Shown: in pieces, positions 53,075 through 63,139 of the stretch
Layout: every line of letters starts with the position of its first letter
Position numbering within the stretch: position 1 is the stretch's first letter
Assembly: GCF_021012795.1 (NCBI RefSeq)
Contig: NZ_VFYU01000019.1
Span: 1 to 63,848, forward strand
DNA: 63,848 nt
From: Psychrobacter sp. I-STPA10
GTDB taxonomy: Bacteria > Pseudomonadota > Gammaproteobacteria > Pseudomonadales > Moraxellaceae
Reading direction: 5' to 3'
Made by a program: the position numbers and the translations under genes
Notes under the pieces: generated by a model
Databases searched by the model: none
Seen by the model: the letters and a program-made list of their open reading frames with translations, nothing else
What the model was told of the DNA's origin: nothing

Positions 53075-53287
53075 CTATTGTACTTTAGTGACTTCTTCAG
53101 CTTGTAAGCCTTTTTGACCTTCAACAACTTTAAATTCAACTTTCTCACCATCTTGTAGTGAACGATAACCCTCACCTTGAATGGCACGAAAATGGACAAA
53201 GATATCCTCACCACTTTCACGTTGAATAAAGCCAAAGCCTTTAGAATCATTAAACCATTTAACCACACCTTGCTCACGATCTGACAT
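53075..53287 (-). CDS. Cold-shock domain protein (CspA family)
   Basis: The 70-residue single-domain nucleic-acid chaperone has RNP1 KGFGFIQ and RNP2 DIFVHF, preceded by GVVKWFNDS. The central segment [19 protein letters not shown] is as in the family. It melts RNA structure, particularly in the cold; whether this copy is cold-induced cannot be told. AGGAAGTAATATT precedes the ATG. A longer overlapping minus-strand frame (53041-53277) is a shadow. Confidence 0.96.
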   Translation of the reverse strand: MSDREQGVVKWFNDSKGFGFIQRESGEDIFVHFRAIQGEGYRSLQDGEKVEFKVVEGQKGLQAEEVTKVQ

Positions 53288-53780
53288 AATATTACTTCCT
53301 AAACAAACAAAAAAATACCAGTACTTAAATAACTATTAGCAACTCCAGTAAACCCTACCAACAGCTTTTACCTTTTACAGTTATCATACTGATGTTTACA
53401 TTACACCACAGTTAGTAGCATATCATCTATCTATTATTGATGAAGATGCCATACACCTAACAATACAACATTCATCACCTATTTTCAAAGCAAAAAACTA
53501 AGAAAAATCACAAAAAAAGATAGATAACTACCATATTAGAAACACACTCTATATTGTTACTGAACTCAGTGCTATCATAATCCTCTTAACTGATGTTAAC
53601 TGATTAAAAAATAACCATTTAACTCAGTTAATCACTAAATGACCTAACAATCATTATTCTAATTGAATTCACCAGTTATTTAATATACTTCATATAAGCA
53701 AAAGTTATATATAGATTTGAAGCACATACAGCAATAATACAGAAATATTTTTCTCTTAAAAAATATCATATCATGCTAAT
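53288..53780. other. Long AT-rich divergent region between csp and aroQ
   Basis: About 490 bases of strongly AT-rich DNA with no ORF. It could hold a long structured 5' leader for the cold-shock gene, as is common for cspA, but I see no cold-box sequence I can name and no strong hairpin. Confidence 0.4.
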
Positions 53781-53808
53781 TTTACAACACAAAGTATTTT
53801 ATTATAAT
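53781..53808 (+). promoter_or_regulatory. Sigma-70 type promoter of aroQ
   Basis: TTTACA (53781-53786) and a perfect TATAAT (53803-53808) are 16 bp apart. The start would fall near 53815, and the ribosome site TGGAG follows at 53831-53835. Confidence 0.65.
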
Positions 53809-53840
53809 TTCCTCTACTTTCTTTGTTCTTTGGAGTTTAA

Positions 53841-54335
53841 ATGACTGCTGTACTAAGTGAAAACCAACAAACTTCTACTCTTAACAAACGAGTTTTGTTA
53901 TTAAATGGTCCTAATTTGAATTTACTGGGTAAGCGTGAGCCTGAGATTTATGGATATGACACACTGACCGACATCGAAAATAGACTTAAAAAGCAAGCAC
54001 AACAGCATGATATTACCTTAATCTGCCATCAATCGAATCATGAAGGCGAACTGGTTGATATCATTCATCAATATGGACTATTAAAACCCAAAGCTGAGCA
54101 AGTACAAGCCATTATTATTAATCCTGCGGCATTTACCCATACCTCAGTGGCGCTACGAGATGCCTTACTTGCTGTCTGTGTACCTTTTATCGAAGTACAT
54201 TTGTCTAATGTGCACAAACGTGAACCTTTTCGCCATCATTCATATTTTAGCGATTGTGCCATTGGGGTGATATGTGGACTGGGTGCACAAGGCTATGAGA
54301 TGGCATTACAGTATATTATTGCACAGCAACGATGA
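53841..54335 (+). CDS. aroQ: Type II 3-dehydroquinate dehydratase
   Basis: The 164-residue dodecameric-type enzyme removes water from 3-dehydroquinate in the shikimate pathway. Motifs are [18 protein letters not shown] with catalytic Tyr37, [29 protein letters not shown] with the catalytic His near 100, and [19 protein letters not shown]. The N-terminus is extended by about 15 residues relative to usual members. In many relatives accBC follow aroQ; here they do not. Confidence 0.96.
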   Translation: MTAVLSENQQTSTLNKRVLLLNGPNLNLLGKREPEIYGYDTLTDIENRLKKQAQQHDITLICHQSNHEGELVDIIHQYGLLKPKAEQVQAIIINPAAFTHTSVALRDALLAVCVPFIEVHLSNVHKREPFRHHSYFSDCAIGVICGLGAQGYEMALQYIIAQQR

Positions 54336-54489
54336 CTTGATGAATGGTTGGATGGATAATTTGTTAATAACTTATTAAACTTCTGGCAAATAACTTGTAT
54401 AGTATTCATCTAACCCCTACTTTATAAACGGTTATAAGAACTCACCTCCAAACACCTTCATACACTAAAACGCTAAGGTAATTTGTATT

Positions 54490-55788
54490 ATGGCATCCTC
54501 AAGCAAACGCTTTATGAAACTGGCAGGTATGACCGCCAGTATTGCTGGTAAGGCGGCAAAAAACTCTCTCAAACATCTTTCAAGCGATCAAGACAAACGC
54601 AATGAAGCACGTTCTGAGTTAATGAAAGATGTGGGACTACAGATTGCTGATACATTAGGAGAGATGAAAGGGGCCGTGATGAAGGTTGGACAAATTGCTT
54701 CACAGTACAAAGATGTGTTCCCGCCTGAGATTGCCGCATCATTAGAAAAACTACAAAAAGATGCCCCTGCCATGCCCTATGAGGTGATAAAAAAACAAGT
54801 TGAACGTGAGCTTGGTGAACCAATCGAAACCAGCTTTGCTCAATTTGAGACCACTCCATTTGCCGCCGCTTCAATCGGTCAAGTACATAAAGCAGTATTG
54901 CCCTCAGGACAACGAGTGGTGGTTAAAGTACAATACCCTGATGTTGATAAAAACTGTGACAGTGACCTAAAACAAGTCCGTATGGCACTAAAAATTGCTG
55001 GCGTGCTAAATATGGATCGCAAGCTACAAGATCAAATATTTAATGAGATTCGAAGCAGTCTGCATGATGAATTAGACTACGTTAAAGAAGCGCATAATTT
55101 GGCAATATTTGCTGATTTTCATCGTGATGATACGGGGTTGATCATTCCCAAAGTCATCTCTAGCCATTCTGCTAAACGGGTACTGACCTTAACCGAAGAG
55201 TTGGGGGAGCCTTTATCAGTGGCAGCAACGTGGGATAATGAGATCAAACAAAAAATTGCCAAACGCTTATTTCACTTTAGTGCAGGGCAGTTATTTGAGC
55301 TATATCGTATGCACTGTGATCCACATCCCGGGAACTTTGCCTTTCGCCCTGATGGCAGTGTCATTGCCTATGATTTTGGCGGTATTCGTAGCTATAGTGA
55401 TGCCGAAGTACAGTTATTTCGCCGCTTTATCCTACATGCTTTGCGGGCAGATATTACTGCCATGGAGCAAGATTTGGTGGCATTGGGTATCCGCCGCAAA
55501 GATGATGAAATTATTCCTAGTGAATTCTACCAACGCTGGCTACAGATTAGCCTAAAACCTTTATCTATCCCACCCTATCACCAGGGTGAGTTTGACTATG
55601 GCACCAGCAATGTTCATTTTGAAGTCATGGAACAACTTAAAGAATCATTAAAATACTTAAATCAATTTCAACCCTCTGCCACTACCATGATGGTAGATAG
55701 AACCGTCTCAGGGCAGTATTGGAATTTAGTCAATCTTGGTGTCAGCGTTGACTTTCTAGAAGATGTCAAAACTTATATTGACTTTTAA
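54490..55788 (+). CDS. ABC1/UbiB (AarF) family atypical kinase
   Basis: The 432-residue protein has the ABC1/ADCK-family features KLQKDAPAMP, FAAASIGQVHKAVLPSG (Ala-rich loop in place of the Gly-rich loop), VVVKVQYP with the kinase Lys, the KxGQ-like VGQIASQYKDVFPPEI, and HCDPHPGNFAFR followed by DFGG. Such proteins act as ATPases in ubiquinone synthesis or membrane lipid metabolism. It lacks the two C-terminal membrane helices of UbiB and has no ubi neighbours, so I call it a UbiB relative and not ubiB itself. It stands alone. Confidence 0.88.
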   Translation: MASSSKRFMKLAGMTASIAGKAAKNSLKHLSSDQDKRNEARSELMKDVGLQIADTLGEMKGAVMKVGQIASQYKDVFPPEIAASLEKLQKDAPAMPYEVIKKQVERELGEPIETSFAQFETTPFAAASIGQVHKAVLPSGQRVVVKVQYPDVDKNCDSDLKQVRMALKIAGVLNMDRKLQDQIFNEIRSSLHDELDYVKEAHNLAIFADFHRDDTGLIIPKVISSHSAKRVLTLTEELGEPLSVAATWDNEIKQKIAKRLFHFSAGQLFELYRMHCDPHPGNFAFRPDGSVIAYDFGGIRSYSDAEVQLFRRFILHALRADITAMEQDLVALGIRRKDDEIIPSEFYQRWLQISLKPLSIPPYHQGEFDYGTSNVHFEVMEQLKESLKYLNQFQPSATTMMVDRTVSGQYWNLVNLGVSVDFLEDVKTYIDF

Positions 55789-55841
55789 GAAGATGCTAGC
55801 CAGTAATAAGCAAAACATCAAGCGTTTTGTTATATAACAAC

Positions 55842-55876
55842 TGACCGCCATCAGTTTATACTTTTAGCGGTCTTTA
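55842..55876 (+). terminator. Possible terminator after the ABC1-family gene
   Basis: GACCGC (about 55842-55847) and GCGGTC (about 55868-55873) form a 6-bp stem with a long loop and a short T-run. Weak, and able to serve the plus strand only. Confidence 0.4.
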
Positions 55877-55931
55877 GCGAGGAGGGCTTTGGGTCGGTTT
55901 TGTATTGCTTTTTGGATTGCCGCGACTATAT

Positions 55932-56465
55932 TTACCACATCAAATCATCTGGAATCACATAAGCAGCATAAGGATCATCCTCTGCTATCTCATTCTCTGA
56001 TTTATCATTAGACACCACAATAAAGCCTTCCATCTTGCTATTAATACGATCTGCTAAGGGGCGTGGTAGTAAAGCGTATTCTTCATCAAAACGGGCAATC
56101 ACCACATGACCTGCCACAATTTGATCATATAGTTTTTGGGTCACATTAAGCTTTTTTATCTTTGTGCCATCAACAAACTGATAACTGATGTCTCCTTGGG
56201 TATCTGTAATCTGATGCTGCTTAATCATCTGCACAATATTTGCCTTAAGCATTTTTTCTTCTAAAACTTGCTGCTTTTGTTGATTGAGTTTTTGATCCTT
56301 AGCAAGTTTGTTGGCTTGCGCCTCTGCCACCGCTTTTTTGCTTTCGATATCTGCGGCACTGCCCGTACGCTTCGCATGTTGTGACTGTTTATTTATTTTT
56401 TTTGCTTTTTTGCTATCCACCAATCCAGCTTTTAATAGCTGCGCCTGTAAGGCATTTTTAACCAT
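55932..56465 (-). CDS. DUF2058 family protein (YaiL-like)
   Basis: The 177-residue very basic and charged protein has the family opening NALQAQLLKAGLVDSKKAKK, a long Lys/Gln-rich helical middle (AVAEAQANKLAKDQKLNQQ) and the C-terminal domain YQFVDGTKIKKLNVTQ through ARFDEEYALLPRPLADRI. E. coli YaiL belongs to the family; it is described as nucleoprotein-like, and the real role is unclear. The ATG at 56465 has AGGTGA upstream and matches the family start, unlike the longer frame from 56516. Confidence 0.88.
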   Translation of the reverse strand: MVKNALQAQLLKAGLVDSKKAKKINKQSQHAKRTGSAADIESKKAVAEAQANKLAKDQKLNQQKQQVLEEKMLKANIVQMIKQHQITDTQGDISYQFVDGTKIKKLNVTQKLYDQIVAGHVVIARFDEEYALLPRPLADRINSKMEGFIVVSNDKSENEIAEDDPYAAYVIPDDLMW

Positions 56466-56644
56466 AACACAATCACCTAAAGTTGATAAAAAATTAAAAT
56501 AGACAAAAAGTAGCACTGTCTAAATCATATATTCTATGGTAGCAAATTTCAGTTAAAATGGTTTAGAATATTTTTATGCGACTATTGTTAAGTCAAACAA
56601 TATAATAGCAAAACTACCTTATCTCAAAGGTCAAGGATGACAAA

Positions 56645-57481
56645 ATGACACACACTAACAATCGCTCCACTAACAACCCATCTAATAATCCAGCAAACAA
56701 CTTAGAAGATCCATTTCTAATCAGAGAAGATAATGAGGCAGTGATAACACTTACCCTCAATCGTGCGAAGCAGTTTAATGCGCTATCGGTTGATATGTTA
56801 CATGCTTTGCAAACTGAGCTAGATGATATTGCGACACAAAAGAATATCCGAGTTGTGGTCATACAAGCAACAGGCAAAGCATTTTGTGCAGGTCATAATC
56901 TCAAAGAAATGCGCGCAAATTCTGACAAGGATTTTTATAACCACTTATTTGATCAATGCAGCCAAGTGATGCTAACCATCAATCGCATGCCGCAGATTGT
57001 CATTGCTAAAGTACAAGGCATCGCTACTGCTGCTGGTTGCCAGTTAGTGGCGGCTTGCGATTTAGCAGTGGCAGCAGATACCGCTAAGTTTGCCACCTCT
57101 GGCATCAATGTCGGACTATTTTGCTCCACACCTGCGGTTGCCGTTAGCCGCAATCTACCTCGTAAACAAGCTTTTGAGATGCTTATCACTGGTGAATTTA
57201 TTGATGCCTCTACCGCCCTGCAACAAGGACTTATCAACCGCATTGCTGCTGCTGACCAGCTAGATGAAGCCTTACAACAGTTAATCAATGCCATTACTGA
57301 TAAATCTGCTGTTGCCGTAACCACGGGTAAAACAATGTTTTACCAACAGCTAGATATGAGCCTTGAAGCAGCTTATGACTATACCAGAGAAGTGATGGTC
57401 AACAATATGATGGCAGATGATGTGGCAGAAGGTATCGATGCATTTATTGAAAAACGCCATCCTATTTGGCGTGATTGCTAG
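56645..57481 (+). CDS. Enoyl-CoA hydratase/isomerase family protein
   Basis: The 278-residue crotonase-fold protein has NRAKQFNALSVDML, IQATGKAFCAGHNLKEM with the oxyanion-hole residues, KVQGIATAAGCQLVAACDLAVAADTAKFATSGINVGLFCST and EFIDASTALQQGLINRI. The position of the usual second catalytic Glu appears to be Phe/Cys (GLFCST), so hydratase activity is doubtful; it resembles the human ECHDC3 type. Probable acyl-CoA metabolism in the cytoplasm. An Asn-rich N-terminal tail of about 20 residues precedes the domain. AAGGATGACAAA precedes the ATG. Confidence 0.88.
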   Translation: MTHTNNRSTNNPSNNPANNLEDPFLIREDNEAVITLTLNRAKQFNALSVDMLHALQTELDDIATQKNIRVVVIQATGKAFCAGHNLKEMRANSDKDFYNHLFDQCSQVMLTINRMPQIVIAKVQGIATAAGCQLVAACDLAVAADTAKFATSGINVGLFCSTPAVAVSRNLPRKQAFEMLITGEFIDASTALQQGLINRIAAADQLDEALQQLINAITDKSAVAVTTGKTMFYQQLDMSLEAAYDYTREVMVNNMMADDVAEGIDAFIEKRHPIWRDC

Positions 57482-57550
57482 AGTAAACACGATTAAAACG
57501 ATCAACAAAGTTATTATTTATCACTTATTATATGAATCCAAGCTATACCC

Positions 57551-57646
57551 CACTCTCAACTTCAACCCCCTGCTAGCCTTCCCCTTACTTCAGGAGGAGG
57601 GTTTAGGAGGGGTCATATACCAAATTATTAAAATAATTTGAGAGTG
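57551..57646. repeat. Palindromic intergenic element with CACTCTCAA ends
   Basis: The 96-bp element begins with CACTCTCAA and ends with TTGAGAGTG. Its middle is a GC-rich fold-back (CCCTGCTAGCCTTCCCCTTA with GGAGGAGGGTTTAGGAGGGG). The opposite strand matches the partial copy at the window end (63803-63848), and the fold-back resembles bases 1-60. Confidence 0.75.
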
Positions 57647-57790
57647 AAGTAATTTATACTAACTATTAACTAACTACGTAACCCAAACCATTGATAACAT
57701 CAATCCCAAATCCCTACATTACCAAACACCCCAATATAATCCTGCTTTAACCCCTTATTTCTACTTATTTTTTTGCATTATTTACTATTA

Positions 57791-57926
57791 TAGGACTTAC
57801 GCAAAAGTACGATATTTGTCTTAATCAAGCGGCTGGGAATTATTTACGAAGCCTCTGGAACTACGTACAGCCAGCGAGTAAATGATTACCAGACGCTAAT
57901 AATTTATGAAACTGCGTAAGTCCTAT
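57791..57926. mobile_element. MITE-like element with TAGGACTTACGCA ends
   Basis: The terminal inverted repeats TAGGACTTACGCA and TGCGTAAGTCCTA enclose about 136 bp and are flanked by TA on both sides, as in TA-targeting (IS630/Tc1-type) elements. No ORF. The same arms, at shorter distance, occur at 28800-28833 and 32307-32340. Family assignment is inference. Confidence 0.7.
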
Positions 57927-57979
57927 ATTACTTATTTTTTGTAAATACAAAAAGACACATAACACCATAACTTGTTATT

Positions 57980-57998
57980 GATAATAACTCTCATTTAT
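57980..57998. promoter_or_regulatory. Possible Fur box upstream of the TonB-dependent receptor
   Basis: The stretch GATAATAACTCTCATTTAT matches 12 of 19 positions of the classical GATAATGATAATCATTATC Fur consensus. It lies about 215 bp before the receptor start. Confidence 0.4.
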
Positions 57999-58213
57999 AT
58001 TAGTATTATTTTTAACATAAACAGACAATACTGCATCATAGCCTTTTCAATTTAACTGTTTGTCATCACTGAATGTTTATTCAGCTAGATTTCAACAATG
58101 CTCAATTCCTTATAACACTATTGGTTGCAATGACACATCTTTGGCAATTTATAGATATTTAAATAAAACTCAATAACAGCAACGCCCATTAGGGTTTCAC
58201 TAACGAGTTACTT

Positions 58214-61200
58214 ATGCAAATAACTAACATTACGACTATAACCAGCAAGCCCTGCTTACTTTATCTGTCTATTATCGCCTTAATGAATACAGCAGCGGCG
58301 GCTACGGCAGATACCACCCTACCCTCAACAACGGTTGACCCTATTGTTGTAGTTGCTTCCAAAGAAACCACCATAAAAACCCCTATTTCTGCTCATGATG
58401 TCTATGACAATGATGAATCTAGTACCTATAGCAATCAAGAACAGCTAGAGCGCTATATTGGTGAATCACCTGCCGATGTGTTTAAGGGGATGGTAGGGGT
58501 TTATAGTGGTGATGCTCGTAATAGCGGTGCGATTGATCCTAACGTGCGTGGTATTCAAGGCGAAGGACGTGTACCTGTCACTATTGATGGTACTGAGCAG
58601 GCAATCACTGCAAATCGTGGCTATCAAGGTGCGAGTAATCGCAACTATATCGACCCTTTATTGATTAGTGATGTAAAGGTAAGTAAAGGGGCGTCAATGG
58701 AGCGTGGTATCCACTCTTCAGTTGGTGGTGCAGTGACCATTAATACCATCAATGTTAATGATGTATTAACAGATGATGCCAGTTTTGGTATTAACTTCAA
58801 AGGTATTATTGGCAACAATGCTACCGAAGCGAATGCCATTAATCCTACAGACTATGTTGGTGATAATGCCAGTAATTATTCGACAGATATTTATCCAATT
58901 GCGCCTGATGTGGCAAGAAATCCTGACGTTGTTAAAGTTTTTGAAAATGGCATAGGACGAGTACCAAGAAAAGACGTCAATGCCTTTACTAATTTGGGCT
59001 TGGTTGGTAAAACACCCGAGCGTAACAAAATGACGACCAGCTTTGATGACAAAGCTTATCGTATTGCCATAGCTGGGCGTACTGAGTGGGTAGAAGGGGT
59101 TGCAGCATATAGCCATCGTGAGCGAGGCAATTATTTCGCAGGTGCACGAGGCAGTGATGATTATCGCAGTGATACGCCAAATATGCAGCGGGATTTAAGC
59201 CAGTTTCCCTCTTATATGGCAGATGTCTATCGTCCGCATCAAGAAGTACCCAATAGCTCTAACGAAAATACCTCCTATTTGGCAAAAATTACCTTTAAGC
59301 CAACAGATACACAAGCATTACAGTTTGGTTACCGTCATACAGATGTAGTGACGGGTGATATCATGCCATTTCGTGTTGCTGACGACCGTCCAAGCACTGA
59401 GTTTGCCACCACAGGGCGTTTGCCACAGTGGCCTTTGAGCAACATTGATTTAGATGCTTATCATATCCGCTATAAATGGCAGCCTGATAATCCTTGGATA
59501 GACTTAGATGGTACATTATGGCATACAGACACTACGACAGTTACCCATAATTCTGGTGGCTCACCACTGAGTATGATTGGTCAATTTTTTGGCAGCGATA
59601 GTGATAAGTTTAATCAATATAAGCAAGGATTTATCCAACAGTTTCAAGGTGAATTTCCTGGAGTGGTTAATTGTCCCAACAGCGTGATAAGAAGTCCAGA
59701 CTATTCTACACCTGCTAAGGCTGCTGATAAATGTGTGCAAGCTGCCAGATTGTATCAAAATACCTTTAAAAGTAACTCAGAATCTAGTATTCATAATACC
59801 CGTTATGGTTTGCGCTTAAGTAATCAAAGTCAGCTGACAGACACGTTATCGATGACTTTATCGGGCAACTATCAACAAGAGCAGCTTGAGGCAGATAATG
59901 CAGCCACAGGTATTCCTGGATTATTTACTGTCGCTCCAGGTAAAGGACGACGACGCTCAGGTGATGTCAGTATTAATTTTAATTATCAGCCATATGATTG
60001 GTTAGAGTTGGCTGCTGGAGCACGTTATGACCGCTACTGGGCAATAGATGATTATGTCAATGAAGCCCGTGCCAGACATGAGCTGATCAATCAGCGAAAA
60101 ATAGAAACCCATAAGCTTTTAAATGGATTTTATAAGGCAAATGAAACGGTACAGCAGGCTTTACAAGACTACCGTGCTGGCAAAATCAAATCGAATCAAT
60201 ACAGCCGTATCTATGATCAATATTACCCTGGCAAAGGTAATTATGGTGGTATAGATTTTGGTGATAATGTTGGTATCATTGAAAATGGGCAAGAAGGGGT
60301 AGCGTATGTGCCAATGCGAGAAGAAATACCGTGGTATCCTGACCAAAATGGTGTATATCATCGTGAAGATAATATCTTCTTAAATGGAGAAGCCAAAAAA
60401 CTAGGCATATTACGTCCTGCTAAAAGTGAGGGCAAGACAGGCTTTCCACAATATATCTTAGTGAGTGATGGCAGTGGTGACCCCTTTGAGCCTACCCCTG
60501 CCAAAGAAGGTTGGGGCTGGGTACCCAGTGTCAGTGCAGCAGTACGCTTGCCTTGGGAGGCTCGAGTTTATGGACGTTATGCGCAGACCACTCGTATGCC
60601 GAGTATGTTTGAGTCCATCGCTACCTTTGCCAAAAACATCAACCACTATGATCCTGTCTCACCAGAGCGTGGCACCAATATCGAGGTTGGTTATGTGCAA
60701 GATTTAACACCTTGGTTTAATGATGCACGCTTTGCTGATGCAAAACTGGTTTATTATGATAATACCATCCGTGATGTGGTCGATAGAGAATTTGGGCTAC
60801 AAAGTAACTTGCGTAACTTTGATAAACAACACATATCTGGGCTAGAGCTACAAAGCCGTTATGATGATGGGCAGTATTTTGGTGACTTTAGTGTGGGCTA
60901 TACTTTAGAAAACCAAGTCTGTGATGCTGATTATGCCGTCACACAAGACCCTTATTATGCCCAAGTACCTGATTGTGTTGAGCAAGGATTTTTTGGTGGT
61001 TTCTTATTTAATATGGCACAGCCCAAATATATGCTGGATTTAACCCTCGGTACTCGTCTACTCGATGAAAAACTGGAGATGGGAACTCGTATCCACCATC
61101 ATAGTGGCTCGGTCAAAAATGTGTATAAATTAAACTACGGAGATGTAGGCAATGCATTTGTCAATATTCCTTATAGCTGGTCGCCTGTGACAACATTTGA

Positions 61201-61351
61201 CTACTTTTTGAGCTATGAAGTGTTCAAAGACAGTAAGTTACAGCTATCAGCTACCAATATAACAGATGAATATTACCTAGACCCATTAACTCGTACCCTA
61301 ATGCCTGCACCAGGGCGAGCACTGCATCTGAGTTTTGAGACTAAGTTTTAA
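58214..61351 (+). CDS. TonB-dependent outer-membrane receptor, heme/hemoprotein type
   Basis: The 1045-residue receptor has a signal peptide to about ALMNTAAAA, a TonB-box-like PIVVVAS near residue 45, a plug domain (PADVFKGMVGVYSGD, NVRGIQGEGRVPVTIDGTEQ, ISDVKVSKGASMERG) and a long beta barrel ending in LHLSFETKF, with the C-terminal Phe typical of outer-membrane proteins. Late in the barrel TRMPSMFE and YDPVSPERGTNIEVGY, with a His between them near residue 809, resemble the FRAP/NPxL motifs of heme receptors. The size fits large hemoglobin or hemophore receptors such as HasR/HpuB. The ligand is not proven. A Fur-like site and downstream lipoprotein gene support iron acquisition. Confidence 0.85.
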   Translation: MQITNITTITSKPCLLYLSIIALMNTAAAATADTTLPSTTVDPIVVVASKETTIKTPISAHDVYDNDESSTYSNQEQLERYIGESPADVFKGMVGVYSGDARNSGAIDPNVRGIQGEGRVPVTIDGTEQAITANRGYQGASNRNYIDPLLISDVKVSKGASMERGIHSSVGGAVTINTINVNDVLTDDASFGINFKGIIGNNATEANAINPTDYVGDNASNYSTDIYPIAPDVARNPDVVKVFENGIGRVPRKDVNAFTNLGLVGKTPERNKMTTSFDDKAYRIAIAGRTEWVEGVAAYSHRERGNYFAGARGSDDYRSDTPNMQRDLSQFPSYMADVYRPHQEVPNSSNENTSYLAKITFKPTDTQALQFGYRHTDVVTGDIMPFRVADDRPSTEFATTGRLPQWPLSNIDLDAYHIRYKWQPDNPWIDLDGTLWHTDTTTVTHNSGGSPLSMIGQFFGSDSDKFNQYKQGFIQQFQGEFPGVVNCPNSVIRSPDYSTPAKAADKCVQAARLYQNTFKSNSESSIHNTRYGLRLSNQSQLTDTLSMTLSGNYQQEQLEADNAATGIPGLFTVAPGKGRRRSGDVSINFNYQPYDWLELAAGARYDRYWAIDDYVNEARARHELINQRKIETHKLLNGFYKANETVQQALQDYRAGKIKSNQYSRIYDQYYPGKGNYGGIDFGDNVGIIENGQEGVAYVPMREEIPWYPDQNGVYHREDNIFLNGEAKKLGILRPAKSEGKTGFPQYILVSDGSGDPFEPTPAKEGWGWVPSVSAAVRLPWEARVYGRYAQTTRMPSMFESIATFAKNINHYDPVSPERGTNIEVGYVQDLTPWFNDARFADAKLVYYDNTIRDVVDREFGLQSNLRNFDKQHISGLELQSRYDDGQYFGDFSVGYTLENQVCDADYAVTQDPYYAQVPDCVEQGFFGGFLFNMAQPKYMLDLTLGTRLLDEKLEMGTRIHHHSGSVKNVYKLNYGDVGNAFVNIPYSWSPVTTFDYFLSYEVFKDSKLQLSATNITDEYYLDPLTRTLMPAPGRALHLSFETKF

Positions 61352-61379
61352 TAGATGATTAAAAGATGTATTGCACTTT

Positions 61380-61405
61380 ATCCTCCTTAACCGAGGAGGA
61401 TTTTT
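61380..61405 (+). terminator. Terminator after the TonB-dependent receptor
   Basis: ATCCTCCT and AGGAGGAT form an 8-bp perfect stem with loop TAACCG, followed by TTTTA. The lipoprotein gene downstream therefore has its own promoter. Confidence 0.85.
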
Positions 61406-61597
61406 ATATTTGGTTATTTATTATTAAACTTACTGATTTACAACAGAACCTTTATTAATTGTATTGCATATTGAAATAATAATTACTATTATTAAAGAGT
61501 GTTGCAGGGTGTTACCCTTAAAAATGCAAATTATTTATCTTGCTATAAGGTCGAATGAAGTACTTCTTATCGACTATTTTTTTGCTCTTAGTATGTA

Positions 61598-61621
61598 AAT
61601 GATTATTATTTTTATTATCAT
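61598..61621. promoter_or_regulatory. Probable Fur box upstream of the DUF1566 lipoprotein gene
   Basis: Successive hexamers AATGAT, TATTAT, TTTTAT and TATCAT form the repeated NAT(A/T)AT-like array of a Fur site, about 58 bp before the start codon. Inferred from pattern only. Confidence 0.5.
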
Positions 61622-61678
61622 TAGCATATATTTATCTAGCTGTATTTATATAATCATAAATAAGACAGGAGAAAAACC

Positions 61679-63085
61679 ATGCAAACCCATTTTAAAACTA
61701 AGCAGCTCTGCGTTGCCATCACCCTAGCCATGAGTGCTATTGGCTTAACTGCTTGTGGCGGTGGTAGTAGTGGTGGTAATGTGCCGATTGTTAAAGAGTA
61801 TGATAGCTTTATTGGTGGAGCAGATTCACTAAGTCAGCATGCCTTTGCTAATACCACACACGAACTACCCAAACTTAGTAAAAATGGCTTACCATTAAAA
61901 TATACATACCGTGAAAATAGTGAAGAGTTTTGTACTCTATCTGCAGATGGTTATAGTGTTAAATTACTGCCTAATAAAGAAAATAAAATCAATAGATGTG
62001 ATTTATGGGTAGATAACCAAGGGGGTAATGCTAGATTTAAAGGTATTTCTAGTGCTTATGTGATTGATATTTATCCTGTCTGTGAAGATGGACAGAAAAA
62101 TGGTGAGCAAAGCCATTTATGTATTCCAACAGCAACTACTATTGATCCCATATCAGCACCTGTGACCAATGTTAATCAAGATCTCAAATTTACTGTATCT
62201 GGCTATAACCTAAAAGGTAACTTAGATAAGTTAAAAATCAAAACTGATGCTTGTAGTGATATTAAACGCTCTAAAGATGCTGTAACGGATTACACAGACA
62301 AAGACTCTTTTGTTATAAGCTGTATTCCAGATACGGCTGGTACATTTGATCTGACTATTAGTGATGGTACAACACAGCTTCTAAAATCGCAGATCAATGT
62401 TGAGTTGCCTAAAGTAATTGGAGGTAAAGACATACTATTTAAAACAGGTATAACCACCTGCTCAACTGATACAGAAAAAAACATGGATTGTAAGAAATTA
62501 TCAGAGGACTGGATTGGTCTAAACCAAGACGGTGAAGTACAAGCAGGGGCAGACTTTAAGTATAGCAAAAAAATACACCAAAACCCCACTACTCATGAAA
62601 CAGAAACTTGTATTCAAGATGATGTCACTGGGCTGATGTGGGAAACTAAAACCGATGATGATGGACTACGTGATAAAGACTGGGCTTATACTTGGTTCAA
62701 TCCTAATAACTCTGAAAATGGTGGTACAAAAGGCTCACCAGGTAAAGATACCTGTGGTGGTACGCTAGCCACCTCTGGTAATAAGTGTAATAGCAAAGCC
62801 TATATCGATAGACTCAATGAGATTCAATATTGTGGCTATAATGACTGGAGATTACCTGAAGCTAATGAATTAATAGGTTTATTAGATTACGGTCAACTCA
62901 AGCCTCCACTGGTTAACAAACAATATTTTACTCAACCAATTAATTATAGATTTTTTATGACAGCAACTACTGCTAGCTACTTTACAAGCTTTATGGCTAT
63001 TGATTTTGCATCTGGAGTAGTAAATGAAGGACATAAAGATTCAGAACAGGCATCTTATGCAATTAGGGCAGTACGTGCAGACTAA
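61679..63085 (+). CDS. DUF1566 lipoprotein downstream of the TonB receptor
   Basis: The 468-residue lipoprotein has a signal peptide with lipobox LTAC (Cys near residue 26) followed by the Gly/Ser linker GGGSSGGN. A middle region of about 290 residues is rich in Asp/Lys and has paired cysteines (CSDI and VISCI); it has no family I recognise. The C-terminal part (from about residue 310) is a DUF1566 (Lcl-like) domain: GLMWETKTDDDGLRDKDWAY, IDRLNEIQYCGYNDWRLPEANELIGLLDY, and an ending AIRAVRAD. Surface display is likely. Probably Fur-regulated with the receptor. AGGAGAAAAACC precedes the ATG. Confidence 0.82.
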   Translation: MQTHFKTKQLCVAITLAMSAIGLTACGGGSSGGNVPIVKEYDSFIGGADSLSQHAFANTTHELPKLSKNGLPLKYTYRENSEEFCTLSADGYSVKLLPNKENKINRCDLWVDNQGGNARFKGISSAYVIDIYPVCEDGQKNGEQSHLCIPTATTIDPISAPVTNVNQDLKFTVSGYNLKGNLDKLKIKTDACSDIKRSKDAVTDYTDKDSFVISCIPDTAGTFDLTISDGTTQLLKSQINVELPKVIGGKDILFKTGITTCSTDTEKNMDCKKLSEDWIGLNQDGEVQAGADFKYSKKIHQNPTTHETETCIQDDVTGLMWETKTDDDGLRDKDWAYTWFNPNNSENGGTKGSPGKDTCGGTLATSGNKCNSKAYIDRLNEIQYCGYNDWRLPEANELIGLLDYGQLKPPLVNKQYFTQPINYRFFMTATTASYFTSFMAIDFASGVVNEGHKDSEQASYAIRAVRAD

Positions 63086-63139
63086 AGCTATATAAAAAAT
63101 ATTAAGTTGATTTTAACTATCTGATATGAAGGAAAAAAA

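Larger units (their letters stand above)
57482..58213. other. 732-bp intergenic region holding repeats and a Fur-box-like site
   Basis: This long gap contains a palindromic repeat (57551-57646), a MITE-like element (57791-57926) and a possible Fur site (57980-57998), each listed separately. The remainder is AT-rich and presumably holds the promoter of the TonB-dependent receptor gene. I see no gene. Confidence 0.5.
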
